A stretch of DNA of 23,753 nt from Litorimonas sp964610115 (GCA_964610115.1 CAZSUW010000038.1:1-23753); one strand, 5' to 3'. Counted from the stretch's first letter, positions 1 to 8,808 are shown. The notes: a model not told the origin generated them from the letters alone. Translations and numbers: made by a program.

Positions 1-457
1 CTGGGTTTAGCGTTAGCGTCCAGACATTCGTGTTGGACTGCGAAATGCCATTGGCTGTGAAGTTGGCTTTGGTGGCCGCATCCGCGGGGAATGATTGCGA
101 AAGGGCCGTCCCAACGGACACATCGGCAAAGCCGCCATAATGCGTGACCGCTGATAGGCTCCCGTCTGGTTCCCGGTGGCGGTGACGTAGCTCAAGACCC
201 GCATCGCTTCGGGTGAGAATCCAAGTCCGCGAGCGATCATCGCCGACAGCTAGTCCGATATAGATTTTATCTATTTCGCAGAGTGTTGGGCCTAGCGTGA
301 GGCCCTGTGCTTTCCAATCCTGATCAACGTAATGGTCACTCACCACGCGCCCTTCAAGACCATTTGCACCACAAATAATCATGAGGTTTTCAAAAAATTG
401 ATCCGTTGATGATGGCTCTGGAGAGCACCCCATAATGAGTAGCGACCCAAAGGTCAT
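1..457 (-). CDS. Putative lipoprotein of unknown function, 3' end cut by window edge
   Basis: An open frame runs from an ATG at 457 to the left edge with no stop (152 codons). It begins MTFGSLLIMGCSPEPS, a very short hydrophobic stretch ending in a plausible lipobox (I-M-G-C), so an outer- or inner-membrane lipoprotein is inferred. The frame stays open upstream of 457, so a longer N-terminus is possible; the Shine-Dalgarno before 457 is weak (AGCGAG). The body contains GDDRSRTWILTRSDAGLELR, then HRHREPDGS, HYGGFAD and NTNVWTLTLNP. From memory this resembles a family of small uncharacterised secreted proteins in alphaproteobacteria and Bacteroidetes sharing the DDRSRTW and TNVW signatures; that link is unverified. 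It lies downstream of gyrB on the same strand, 116 bases away. Function unknown. Confidence 0.6.
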   Translation of the reverse strand, partial: MTFGSLLIMGCSPEPSSTDQFFENLMIICGANGLEGRVVSDHYVDQDWKAQGLTLGPTLCEIDKIYIGLAVGDDRSRTWILTRSDAGLELRHRHREPDGSLSAVTHYGGFADVSVGTALSQSFPADAATKANFTANGISQSNTNVWTLTLNP

Positions 458-486
458 ACTCGCTGCCGCTCGGGCGCTGCGCGCCG

Positions 487-536
487 CAACAAAAAGACAT
501 CGGGTTCGCTTCGCTGCACGCGTTGCCTTTTTGCTG
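487..536 (-). terminator. Candidate gyrB 3' hairpin
   Basis: On the minus strand CAGCAAAAAGGCA (536-524) can pair with TGTCTTTTTGTTG (499-487). The 13-bp stem has two G-U wobbles that would be A-C mismatches on the plus strand, so the structure fits minus-strand RNA, that is, the gyrB transcript. The A-tract/T-tract arrangement resembles an intrinsic terminator, but the loop is long (24 bases) and the stem is AT-rich, so the call is tentative. Confidence 0.35.
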
Positions 537-573
537 GAGGGATAGCTTTGGGGCCAGACGTTAAGTGTGGCCA

Positions 574-3033
574 TTACGTATCCACATCCGCGTCCAGCGC
601 ATTGGTGATGATGAACTCACGACGCGGTTCCACCACATCGCCCATGAGTTTGGTAAACAGCTCATCCGACGCATCCGCCGCTTCGATCTTGACCTGCAAA
701 AGAGAGCGCGCGTTAGAGTCCAGCGTGGTTTCCCAGAGCTGGTCCGGGTTCATTTCACCGAGACCCTTATAGCGCTGGATCTTAAAGCCCTTGCGGCCAA
801 TGGCGAAAATCGTTTCCAATAATTGCGCTGGGCCGTTGATAAAGGTCGGCTCGCCCGCCTCACCCGTTTTGCTGATCCGGCGGAAGGTCGCGGTGCCATT
901 ATAGGTATCAGACAAACTCTCGCTCATAGCGTGGAGACGACGCGCATCCGAACTGCCCCGGAAAGCGGGACGCAGCGCATAGCGCTCCACCACGCCGCGC
1001 ACTTCACGTTCGACAACCAGCGCGCCGTCATCATCATAGCGCGCGGCCCAGCCGTCCTCGCCTTCATCCGCCGTCCGGTCGAGGCGCGCGGCGGCTGTAT
1101 CAAGCCGGTCTGGATATTCTTCCTCGTTCAGCACACCCGCAATGGCGAGTTGAGCAATCACGCTGTCTGGCGCGCGGTGTTTCAGGCGGTTGATAATCGA
1201 CTGCGCGATAAGGGCTTCACGCGCGACCCGCTTTAAATCTTCGCCCGAGACAACCGCGCCAGAGGCCAGCTCCAAGGTCGCGTCGCGTGAGCCCGCATCG
1301 ATCAGATAATCATCGAGCTCCGCCTGATCCTTAATGTATTGCACTGACTTGCCCCGCTCGACCTTATAAAGCGGCGGCTGGGCGATATAGAGATAGCCGC
1401 GCTCGATCAGCTCTGGCATTTGCCGATAGAAGAAGGTCAGCAGCAGCGTCCGGATATGCGCACCGTCCACATCGGCGTCGGTCATAATGACGATCTTATG
1501 ATAGCGCGCTTTGTCTGGGTCGAAATCTTCGCGCCCAATCCCCGTACCCAGCGCCGTGATCATTGTGCCGATTTCCTGAGACGACAGCATGCGATCAAAG
1601 CGCGCGCGCTCCACATTCAGGATTTTCCCTTTAAGCGGCAGGATGGCTTGGTTCTGACGATCGCGCGCCTGTTTGGCCGACCCACCCGCAGAATCACCCT
1701 CCACGATGAACAGCTCTGACAGAGCTGGATCCCGCTCTTGGCAATCGGCCAGTTTGCCCGGCAGGCTCGCCACATCCAGCGCGGATTTACGCCGTGTCAG
1801 ATCACGCGCCTTGCGCGCGGCTTCGCGGGCCGCCGCGGCTTCAACGATTTTGGTGATGATATTTTTGGCCTCAGACGGGTTTTCTTCAAACCAATCGCCC
1901 AGCGCTTCGCCCATGGCGCTTTCCACGACGGGGCGCACTTCAGAGCTCACCAGCTTGTCTTTTGTTTGGCTGGAAAATTTCGGGTCCGGCACTTTGACAG
2001 ACAGGACACAGGTCAGGCCTTCGCGCGCATCATCGCCGGAAATGTTGACCTTTTCTTTTTTCGCAATCCCAGACTGCGCCGCATATTTATTGATCGTGCG
2101 GGTCAACGCGCCACGGAAGCCTGCCAAGTGCGTCCCGCCATCGCGCTGCGGGATGTTGTTCGTGAAACAGCGGACATTTTCGTGATAGCCATCATTCCAC
2201 CACAGGGCCGCTTCGACGGTAATGCCTTCGGCTTCTTTTTCTACCACGATGGGCGCGGGGATCACGGCGGATTTGTTAGAGTCCAGATGGCGTACAAAGG
2301 CTTCTATCCCGCCTTCGTAATAAAGCTGGGTCACGATTGGCTCTTCAGGGCGCTCATCGGTCAATGTGATATTCACACCGGAATTTAGAAACGCCAATTC
2401 CCTCAGCCTACGCTCCAGTGTCGCCCTGTCGAAATCGACCATTGTAAAGGTCTCCTCCGAAGGCATGAAGCGCACTTCCGTGCCGGTCAGAACTTTGGTC
2501 GAGCCGTCGCGTCGCGTTTCTTCCGGGGCCTCACCCACCACGTCTAGGGGTTTGACGGTTTCCCCGTGGCTGAACTCTACCTCATGGATCTTGCCGTTTC
2601 GCCAAACGCGCAGCTTCAGCCAGACGGAAAGGGCGTTCACGACAGACACGCCAACGCCGTGCAAACCGCCTGAGACCTTGTAGGAATTACTGTCAAACTT
2701 CCCGCCTGCGTGAAGCTGCGTCATGATGACTTCGGCGGCGGACACGCCTTCTTCTTCATGCATAGCAACCGGAATGCCGCGGCCATTATCGCGCACGGAG
2801 CAAGACCCATCCGGGTGCAGCGTCACTTCGACCTTATCGGCGTGACCCGCCAAGCTCTCATCAATGGAGTTATCGACGACCTCATAGACCATGTGATGCA
2901 GGCCAGAGCCGTCATCCGTGTCGCCAATATACATGCCCGGCCGTTTACGAACGGCGTCCAGACCTTTGAGAACCTTGATCGAGTCCGCACCGTAATCGGT
3001 TTGATTTTCAGCGGTTTGGGCAGGTTCGGCCAT
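574..3033 (-). CDS. gyrB: DNA gyrase subunit B
   Basis: ATPase subunit of the A2B2 type II topoisomerase that introduces negative supercoils. All parts are visible: the GHKL ATPase start (YEVVDNSIDES, Mg-binding Asn; RDNGRGIPV), the transducer region, the TOPRIM domain (FIVEGDSAGGSAKQARDR, LPLKGKILNVE, MTDADVDGAHIRTLLLTF) and the C-terminal GyrB signature (IQRYKGLGEMNPDQLWETT). About 819 residues, slightly longer than E. coli GyrB (804). The frame can start at an ATG at 3045, but GGGAG lies five bases before the ATG at 3033 and nothing purine-rich precedes 3045, so 3033 (MAEPAQ) is preferred. It is preceded by a 136-base gap from the MFS gene. A TATAGA hexamer on the minus strand near 3090 could be a -10 element, but no good -35 is seen. 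Confidence 0.98.
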   Translation of the reverse strand: MAEPAQTAENQTDYGADSIKVLKGLDAVRKRPGMYIGDTDDGSGLHHMVYEVVDNSIDESLAGHADKVEVTLHPDGSCSVRDNGRGIPVAMHEEEGVSAAEVIMTQLHAGGKFDSNSYKVSGGLHGVGVSVVNALSVWLKLRVWRNGKIHEVEFSHGETVKPLDVVGEAPEETRRDGSTKVLTGTEVRFMPSEETFTMVDFDRATLERRLRELAFLNSGVNITLTDERPEEPIVTQLYYEGGIEAFVRHLDSNKSAVIPAPIVVEKEAEGITVEAALWWNDGYHENVRCFTNNIPQRDGGTHLAGFRGALTRTINKYAAQSGIAKKEKVNISGDDAREGLTCVLSVKVPDPKFSSQTKDKLVSSEVRPVVESAMGEALGDWFEENPSEAKNIITKIVEAAAAREAARKARDLTRRKSALDVASLPGKLADCQERDPALSELFIVEGDSAGGSAKQARDRQNQAILPLKGKILNVERARFDRMLSSQEIGTMITALGTGIGREDFDPDKARYHKIVIMTDADVDGAHIRTLLLTFFYRQMPELIERGYLYIAQPPLYKVERGKSVQYIKDQAELDDYLIDAGSRDATLELASGAVVSGEDLKRVAREALIAQSIINRLKHRAPDSVIAQLAIAGVLNEEEYPDRLDTAAARLDRTADEGEDGWAARYDDDGALVVEREVRGVVERYALRPAFRGSSDARRLHAMSESLSDTYNGTATFRRISKTGEAGEPTFINGPAQLLETIFAIGRKGFKIQRYKGLGEMNPDQLWETTLDSNARSLLQVKIEAADASDELFTKLMGDVVEPRREFIITNALDADVDT

Positions 3034-3114
3034 GAAGGCTCCCATAATGTCGGATCAGGAGGATCGAATCACGATTATCGGTCCTCTTATCTATAGGGGT
3101 TACGACGGCGAAAT

Positions 3115-3140
3115 GCACGAAAAAGGCTGGGTTTTCGTGC
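3115..3140 (-). other. Perfect 9-bp hairpin between MFS gene and gyrB
   Basis: GCACGAAAA (3115-3123) and TTTTCGTGC (3132-3140) are exact inverted repeats around an 8-base loop. It sits 30 bases after the MFS stop and about 80 bases before the gyrB start. It may end the MFS transcript or shape the gyrB leader. No U-run follows the stem, so it is not a textbook terminator. Confidence 0.4.
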
Positions 3141-3169
3141 CACGAATAGGCTTTGCGAGCGTCTTGGTC

Positions 3170-4420
3170 TTAGTGATCTGGGGCTTCAGTCAGAGATCGG
3201 ATTTTTGCCATTTGCGGAAACAGAATTGCGGAGAGTCCCGCCACGGCAATGGCGGCAATCCCGCCAGCTGTGACCGTGAATACCGCCCCAAACAGCGCGG
3301 CGAATACGCCGGCGCGGAAGTCACCCAATTCATTCGACGCACCGAGGAAGATAGAGTTTACCGCATTGACCCGCCCCCTCACCTCATCTGGCGTCCAGAG
3401 CTGCAAGATCACTTCGCGAATATAGACACTAATCATGTCAAACGCGCCAATAAGCATAAGCGCGAGGATTGAGAGCCATGGCAGGACCGAAAACCCGAAA
3501 ACCATCGTCGCGAGCCCAAACATGGCAACAGTCGCCAGCAAGATGACACCCGCATGATCCTTAATCGGAAAGCGCGTCAGGACGATCAGCATGATCACGG
3601 CCCCAATCGCTGGCGAGGACCGCAGCAACCCATTGCCGAGCTCGCCAATTTCCAAAATATCCTTGGCGTAAATCGGCAAAAGCGCGACCGCTCCCCCCAG
3701 CATGACCGCAAATAAATCCAAGCTAATCGCACCCAGGACAACCTTTTCCCGCCACACATACGTAAAGCCGCGCAGCAGCGTCGAGAGCGAAGGCGGTTCG
3801 GCCTTGATAACCTGTTTGGGCTTGGGAATTGAGAAGATCAGCGCGCCAGAGGCTAAGAGCAATATGGCCGTCACAGCATAAGCGACTGCGGGACTGATTA
3901 AATGGAGCACGCCGCCCAGCGCTGGGCCTAGAATATGCGCGAGCTGCCAAGTCGCCGTGTTCCAGCCAACCGCATTGGCGAAGTCTTTCTTCGGTACAAG
4001 ATTGACCGCCAGTGACGCGGACGCTGGGCCGTAAAAAGCGCGCGCGACGCCAAAGACGGTCAGGGCAATCAGCACAGCGACCGCGTTGAAATCTGTCAGA
4101 AGGGCGAGAGCTAAAATCGCCAACGCACAGAGCATTTCCAGCCAGATCGCCGCGCCCATGATAAAGCGGCGCCCTATCCGATCTGACGCCAGACCCGCGG
4201 GGATCACAAGGATCACAGCCGGTAAAAACTGCACCAAACCGATATAGCCCAGAAGCAGGGCATTTCCGGTCAGATCATAAAGATGATAGCCAATCGTCGT
4301 GGCCATAATCTGGACGGCTGTTGCCGAACAAAAACGCGCGCCAAAATAGCGCGCGTAAGACGAATGCCGAAAGGCGGCAAATTGATCCGGTTTTTGGGCC
4401 TCTTCCTTAGGGGAGTCCAT
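3170..4420 (-). CDS. Major facilitator superfamily exporter (EntS/MFS_3-like)
   Basis: Multispanning inner-membrane transporter of about 416 residues with roughly 12 hydrophobic segments. After a soluble N-terminus come RHSSYARYFGARFCSA and the loop 2-3 motif PAGLASDRIGRRFIMGAA, the MFS motif A equivalent. Overall pattern matches the MFS_3/EntS-like 'transmembrane secretion effector' group, inferred exporters of small molecules or siderophores; the substrate cannot be told. The frame can begin at a GTG at 4426, but AAGGGG lies five bases before the ATG at 4420, and this SD overlaps the GTG, so 4420 is preferred. It starts 38 bases after the methyltransferase stop and likely shares its transcript, with the NDUFA9-like gene further upstream. 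Confidence 0.88.
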   Translation of the reverse strand: MDSPKEEAQKPDQFAAFRHSSYARYFGARFCSATAVQIMATTIGYHLYDLTGNALLLGYIGLVQFLPAVILVIPAGLASDRIGRRFIMGAAIWLEMLCALAILALALLTDFNAVAVLIALTVFGVARAFYGPASASLAVNLVPKKDFANAVGWNTATWQLAHILGPALGGVLHLISPAVAYAVTAILLLASGALIFSIPKPKQVIKAEPPSLSTLLRGFTYVWREKVVLGAISLDLFAVMLGGAVALLPIYAKDILEIGELGNGLLRSSPAIGAVIMLIVLTRFPIKDHAGVILLATVAMFGLATMVFGFSVLPWLSILALMLIGAFDMISVYIREVILQLWTPDEVRGRVNAVNSIFLGASNELGDFRAGVFAALFGAVFTVTAGGIAAIAVAGLSAILFPQMAKIRSLTEAPDH

Positions 4421-4458
4421 CGTCACCCCTTAGGCGAAGGTCATTATGCTAACGCGGC

Positions 4459-5361
4459 TTACGCTTTGCGGAATTTTAGCGTCATGCGGTTGCTTTCGCC
4501 AATGGCGTCCAGCTCTGCGCGCAAGGCTTCATTGCCTTCTTCGGAACGACGCGAGGGCTTTAGGCGCCAGACCACATCGTCAGAGCTCGGTACGTCGAGC
4601 GGGTTGGCATTAATATCGCTGCTTTCGACGAGCTCAAAGCCCGCGGCTTCAAACGCAGCAATGACATCGGCGCGTTTCAGATAACCCGCCGCGCCGTTGG
4701 CCCAGTCCGCATCCGCATCGGCGGGCGCTTCGTGTTGAACCACGCCGACTATGCCGCCGGGCTTAAGCGCACCGTGAACCGCGCTCAGCGCTTCGCCCAT
4801 AAACCGTCCGTCTTCAAAGCGGTTCAGATTGTGCAGGGCGCGAATAAACAGGAACGCATCGAGCGAGCCGTCAGCAGGTAGAGTCGCAAATGTGTAAGCG
4901 TCAATGCTTGCCGGAGAATCCGTCCACTCAGCCGCTTGTTCCGGCCACGTTGTGGGCCAATCTGCCATTTGCGCGATCCGCTCTTCGGTCATCCAGCCAA
5001 AGTTTGGCCAGAGATCCATGGGATAGTTCACCCCGACCAATTCGCCGCCCTCACCAAGATAAGGCAGCAAGACCCGGGAATACCAACCGCCACCAGGCAG
5101 CGCTTCCCCGACGCTCATGCCGGGGGCGATTTCGAAAAACTCTAGCGTTTTTCCCGGGTTACGGAATTCGTAACGGGCTTTCATCTCATCGCTTTGCGCG
5201 GCAAGAACCGTTTGTAGTTTTGCACTATCGACGGTGGTCGTTACCGACAGCATGGCGTCGCTTGCGGCGTCAGTCATCGTGTCGGCGGCGTTCTCGATCA
5301 CGTCCCCTTGCGAGCAGGCAGCCAAAAGCAGGGCAGTTGAAGCAATAAGTAGGCGGCGCAT
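4459..5361 (-). CDS. Predicted SAM-dependent methyltransferase-fold lipoprotein
   Basis: 300-residue protein beginning MRRLLIASTALLLAACSQGD, a clear lipoprotein signal with lipobox LAAC (Cys16), so it is inferred to be exported and membrane-anchored. The mature part has RNPGKTLEFFEIAPGMSVGEALPGGGWYSRVLLPYL, matching the motif I region of the COG4798-type predicted methyltransferases, whose loop is G-G-G-W-Y rather than the usual GxGxG. Later elements LDAFLFIRALHNLNRFEDG and LKPGGIVGVVQHEA fit motifs IV-VI of a class I Rossmann fold. GGAG lies eight bases before the ATG. The oddity is a SAM-type fold outside the cytoplasm, where SAM is not expected, so catalytic activity is uncertain. It starts 46 bases after the upstream NDUFA9-like gene. 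Confidence 0.82.
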   Translation of the reverse strand: MRRLLIASTALLLAACSQGDVIENAADTMTDAASDAMLSVTTTVDSAKLQTVLAAQSDEMKARYEFRNPGKTLEFFEIAPGMSVGEALPGGGWYSRVLLPYLGEGGELVGVNYPMDLWPNFGWMTEERIAQMADWPTTWPEQAAEWTDSPASIDAYTFATLPADGSLDAFLFIRALHNLNRFEDGRFMGEALSAVHGALKPGGIVGVVQHEAPADADADWANGAAGYLKRADVIAAFEAAGFELVESSDINANPLDVPSSDDVVWRLKPSRRSEEGNEALRAELDAIGESNRMTLKFRKA

Positions 5362-5407
5362 AGTTGATCTCCGTCAGATTTGAGGGGGGTATGAATTTAA
5401 ATACGGT

Positions 5408-6385
5408 TTAGCCCGTCGCCGGACTGCGGTCTTCATGAAATTGGCCATATTTCCGGAAACGCACTAAATAGTCCGGAACAATGGCTTCAATTGTAGATGG
5501 CTCAATGCCTAGAGCCTCAAAACCCGGATGATCCCCAGAGGCGACATTGTCGACCTTTAGGTTTTTCACCTGATCGCGTGTCAAAAAGGGCTCTACGAAA
5601 GGCAAGGCCCCGAATAACTCTCCGCCGTACCCCATGGGCCCAGCCGCGAACCACGGGACAGGCAAAAGCAAGCGACGCTTATCAATCGCCTTAAGGGTAA
5701 ATTGCAACAGCTCTTTGAACGTGTAGCTTTGTGGCCCGCCAAGCTCATAAAGCGTGCCCGATGTGCCCTTTTGCAGCACGGCCGCGACGGCATCGGCTAC
5801 ATCATTGACATAGGCCGGCTGGAACCGCGTATCCCCGCCCCCGATCAACGGCAAGGCGGGTCCGAGATTGGCGAGGCCCGCAAATCGCGTGAAAAACCCA
5901 TCCCCTTCACCAAAAATGATGGACGGTCGCAGAACATCCGCTGTCGGCACGCCTTCTAAAATACGCTGTTCGCCAATCCCTTTTGTGCGAGCATAATCGC
6001 TTTCGGCCTCAGGATTGGCACCGATCGCGCTGATATGGGCGACATTGGTGATCCCGCGCGCGGCGCAGGCTTTGGCTATCGCTGTCGCGCCATCAACATG
6101 CAGCGCTTCAAAAGTTTGTTTCCCGCTTTCAAACAAAAGCGCGACAAGGTTCACGCAGGCATCCGCGCCCTCTAGCGCGCGATCCACAGAATCAGGAAAA
6201 CGCAAATTGGCTTGCATCAATTGAACCTGACCGACGGTCCCCGCCACGCGCAGGTCCTGACCCAGATGCGGGCGGCGCATCGGCACACGCACACGCCAAC
6301 CATCGCGCGCCAAGGCCCGGACGACTTGCCGACCGACAAAGCCCGAGCCGCCAAAGACTGTCACCAATCCGTTATGCATTGTCAC
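5408..6385 (-). CDS. Complex I NDUFA9-subunit-family NAD(P)-binding protein
   Basis: Atypical short-chain dehydrogenase/epimerase of 325 residues. The N-terminus carries the Rossmann motif VTVFGGSGFVGRQVVRAL (GxxGxxG). Later come HISAIGANPEAESDYARTKGIGEQ (Y-x-x-x-K-like YARTK), LRPSIIFGEGDGFFTRFAGLA and QPAYVNDVADAV, signatures of the mitochondrial NDUFA9 / bacterial complex I accessory group. Known members bind NAD(P)H non-catalytically and support complex I stability; here this is inferred by similarity. Start is a GTG at 6385 followed by an in-frame ATG at 6379; AAGGA lies ten bases before the GTG, so GTG is slightly favoured. It is the likely first gene of a minus-strand run with the methyltransferase and MFS genes, separated from the gene upstream by a strong terminator. 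Confidence 0.88.
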   Translation of the reverse strand: MTMHNGLVTVFGGSGFVGRQVVRALARDGWRVRVPMRRPHLGQDLRVAGTVGQVQLMQANLRFPDSVDRALEGADACVNLVALLFESGKQTFEALHVDGATAIAKACAARGITNVAHISAIGANPEAESDYARTKGIGEQRILEGVPTADVLRPSIIFGEGDGFFTRFAGLANLGPALPLIGGGDTRFQPAYVNDVADAVAAVLQKGTSGTLYELGGPQSYTFKELLQFTLKAIDKRRLLLPVPWFAAGPMGYGGELFGALPFVEPFLTRDQVKNLKVDNVASGDHPGFEALGIEPSTIEAIVPDYLVRFRKYGQFHEDRSPATG

Positions 6386-6490
6386 GTGAAAGACGTCCTT
6401 CTGTGCGAATTGAAATGCCGGTGTGCCCTAAGCCGAAAAGACGGACCTGTCTATGCAGCTCTTCCGCCACACCAGCACGCAAACGTTCTG

Positions 6491-6525
6491 CCAAAAGAAA
6501 ACGCGCCGCAGAAAACTGCGACGCG
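6491..6525 (-). terminator. Rho-independent terminator of the HExxH/TPR gene
   Basis: Minus-strand stem CGCGTCGCAG / CTGCGGCGCG (6525-6516 with 6511-6502) has ten pairs with one G-U, loop TTTT, followed by TTTTCTTTTGG. It starts about 30 bases after the stop at 6554. No T-run follows on the plus strand, so it acts in the minus direction only. Confidence 0.85.
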
Positions 6526-6553
6526 CCGAAAATCTAGGGTCTAGCTTTAAGAC

Positions 6554-8167
6554 TTAGGCGGTCTCGCAAGAACTCCCATATTCTTCACCAAACCACTTCA
6601 AGCGTACTTTGAGTGGCTTTGCCCAGCGGCCCTTAAAGTCCTCTGTATCGGCGAGGGCTTTTTGATAATAATCGCAGGCGTCGAGCGTGTAACCGCGCTT
6701 CGCATAGATGGTCGCCAGATTCAGGCCATCAAAGAAGTTGAATTTGTCCATGTAGAGAATGTCGTAGATGCGTGCTGCATCAAAAACGACATCCGTCACA
6801 GGTAATTCACTATTTGCGTAATACTGGATCATCGTGCCGAGCGCGTCCCGGTCTTTGGGGTTATCCATCAAGATTTGCGTGTAGAGATCCATCGCCTTTT
6901 GGAGTTCTGGCGTATGATCAAAAAGAAGAACCTCATCATCTTGATCTTCCGCCGCTTCTAACATGGGCGCGATTTCAGAGTTATAGAGAGCGGCTGCATA
7001 AGAGCGCTGCGCATAGATGTCCGACGGGTTTGTATTATACGCATTAACGGCGCGCGCCAACGCTGTGTCATATTTTTCGGCCTGAATGTCTGCGGCGACT
7101 AAACCGAGCGTGACAATACCGGTCTCCCCCTTTTCACCGGCCACAACTTTCAAATCCTTTTGAATGTCGCGCAGGTTATCGTCGGCCATGAAAGCAATAC
7201 GACCAGCGATCTGGGCTTTCAGAAGTTCGGCCTCCGTCAGTTTCTTGGCCGTCATCTTCACGTCCATCATGGCCGGGCCGGGCTGATATGTGTTGATCAC
7301 AAAATCATTGTCACGGAAATAGCGCGTGGCTTCACGGTGGAACTTTTTCGGCGAGATCTCAAAAATTTCTTCGAAGGCTTGAACCGGCGTTACACCTGGA
7401 TCTTCAAGCCGCGCGAGATATTCCGGCAGTTTTGCGTTCATCTCTGGCTTCGAGCGCATATAGTGAACGTAGAGCGTAGACTGCCCGTAGAAGGACGTAG
7501 CGCCGCCGCGACGCCATTCTGGTCGCGTATAATTAAGATAGTAAGCGTTTGAACTCAGCACACGCTCTGGGGACAACCAGCGTACACGATTATCCTTGAA
7601 CGCCTGTAGATGTGGCATATTTGGACTACCAATCGCGATCGAATCTTCTGTAATTTCCATGGTCGACAGATAATTGGCGAAACCTTCACTATACCAACGC
7701 GGAAAGCTCTGGCGCACAAAAGAGTTCGTGACATGGTGTGTGTATTCATGAAGGCCAACAAGTTCAGAAAAATTGACGCCATTGACCATACTTCTACGGT
7801 TATTACTGACCGACGTCAGGAACATATGACCTTCAACCCCGCTGGTATAGACGCCGGCAATGCCGCCCATTGCGGTGAAGTCGCGCAGCTCATCCCCGGT
7901 CTCAAACGCGTAGATGGTCAGCTTTCTAGCATCCGGTTCAGGGTTGTTTACGCCTGACAGCGCGTAGATCATGCGACGATAAATTTCCCACTTCCGCACC
8001 CGCTCTTTCGCGAGCTTCACATCAACATCGCCGTAAAACACGATGTTTTCTGATTCGACTTTTAACGGCACGGCCTGAGCGATTGGCGCCGTAACGCCGA
8101 CGGCGGCAATGGCGGCCAAAATACGGGCAGACGTACCCAGCAGTGTGGATTTGAGAGCTTTAATCAC
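6554..8167 (-). CDS. Secreted HExxH (peptidase MA-like) protein with TPR region
   Basis: 537 residues, exported. Signal peptide ends at AQA (about residue 32). Residues 140-144 form HEYTH (HExxH zinc motif) within VGLHEYTHHVTNSF, and 17 residues on comes WYSEGFANYLS, whose Glu161 fits the third ligand of a gluzincin. This matches the peptidase MA/DUF1570-like proteins. From about residue 310 the protein is helical with TPR-like units (TALARAVNAYNTNPSDIYAQ, AMDLYTQILMDNPKDRDALG, LATIYAKRGYTLDACDYYQKAL). Inferred periplasmic zinc metallopeptidase or peptidase-derived scaffold; substrate unknown. Start is GTG at 8167 with AAGGGG five bases upstream. It has its own terminator and a 164-base upstream gap, so it is probably monocistronic. 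Confidence 0.82.
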   Translation of the reverse strand: MIKALKSTLLGTSARILAAIAAVGVTAPIAQAVPLKVESENIVFYGDVDVKLAKERVRKWEIYRRMIYALSGVNNPEPDARKLTIYAFETGDELRDFTAMGGIAGVYTSGVEGHMFLTSVSNNRRSMVNGVNFSELVGLHEYTHHVTNSFVRQSFPRWYSEGFANYLSTMEITEDSIAIGSPNMPHLQAFKDNRVRWLSPERVLSSNAYYLNYTRPEWRRGGATSFYGQSTLYVHYMRSKPEMNAKLPEYLARLEDPGVTPVQAFEEIFEISPKKFHREATRYFRDNDFVINTYQPGPAMMDVKMTAKKLTEAELLKAQIAGRIAFMADDNLRDIQKDLKVVAGEKGETGIVTLGLVAADIQAEKYDTALARAVNAYNTNPSDIYAQRSYAAALYNSEIAPMLEAAEDQDDEVLLFDHTPELQKAMDLYTQILMDNPKDRDALGTMIQYYANSELPVTDVVFDAARIYDILYMDKFNFFDGLNLATIYAKRGYTLDACDYYQKALADTEDFKGRWAKPLKVRLKWFGEEYGSSCETA

Positions 8168-8331
8168 GATATCCCCTTAGGTTTAGTGTTTATTGTCGAC
8201 TAGCCCATGCCTATCGCAAAAACGCCAGCCTTTGCAAATCACACTATTCAGGCCGACTGTTCGGATCAACGGGACGAGACAGCGCATGACGCCTAGCATT
8301 CGAAAAGACACAATCAGCTTCAAGTTTCGCT

Positions 8332-8799
8332 TTAATCTTGTGCGGCTGAACTAGAGCTTAATTGCGCAATCCACGCCTCTGATCCCTGCTCCACGAGGTC
8401 TAAAACCGTCTCAAACCCGTCATCACCGCCATAATAGGGGTCAGGAACCTCAGAAACTTGTCCCTCCACCAAAGACAAAAAAAGGGCTAGCTTATGCTTA
8501 TGTTTTGGCGGACAGCGGCGCTTTAATTGGGCCAAATTATCGGTATCCATAGCGAGAATGTGATCAAAGGTCGTAAAATCCGTCTCGGCGACCTGTCTGG
8601 CGGTTATCCCGGTAAAATCATACCCGCGCGCTTCACCAGCCGCGCGGGACCTTGGGTCCGGCGGGCTTCCGCGATGCCACGCCCCTGTACCGGCTGAGTC
8701 GATGATCAAGTCCGGTCCCGCTGCTTTCGTTCGCATAACCGCTTCGGCTGTGGGCGAACGACATATATTGCCAAGACAGACAAGCAGGACTTTGGTCAT
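8332..8799 (-). CDS. Low molecular weight protein tyrosine phosphatase
   Basis: 155-residue cytoplasmic phosphatase. Catalytic P-loop CLGNICRS at residues 8-15 (CX5R: Cys8, Arg14) and the general-acid loop VPDPYYGG with the catalytic Asp are both present, so it should be active. SAGTGAWHRGSPPDPRS is the typical second motif. Family members remove phosphate from tyrosine, or in some bacteria from arginine; the substrate is not evident and no tyrosine kinase lies in the window. The ATG is nine bases after the gpmA stop, with no strong Shine-Dalgarno of its own (only GGAGAGG inside the end of gpmA), pointing to translational coupling with gpmA. Confidence 0.93.
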   Translation of the reverse strand: MTKVLLVCLGNICRSPTAEAVMRTKAAGPDLIIDSAGTGAWHRGSPPDPRSRAAGEARGYDFTGITARQVAETDFTTFDHILAMDTDNLAQLKRRCPPKHKHKLALFLSLVEGQVSEVPDPYYGGDDGFETVLDLVEQGSEAWIAQLSSSSAAQD

Positions 8800-8808
8800 A
8801 ACAAGCGA

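Noticed and set aside
13..240. 75-aa minus-strand frame at the left edge
   Set aside because: It lies in another frame inside the lipoprotein gene, whose frame has the better start, lipobox and family-like motifs.
823..2388. Several long plus-strand frames opposite gyrB (100-216 aa)
   Set aside because: They are antisense shadows of the highly conserved gyrB; no ribosome sites or recognisable domains.
3032..3472. 146-aa plus-strand frame between gyrB and the MFS gene
   Set aside because: Mostly antisense to the MFS gene, charged low-complexity content, no Shine-Dalgarno.
6373..6388. CACGTG-centred sequence resembling a second parS
   Set aside because: Only about 12 of 16 positions match the parS palindrome; the left arm is wrong and it overlaps the start of the NDUFA9-like gene.
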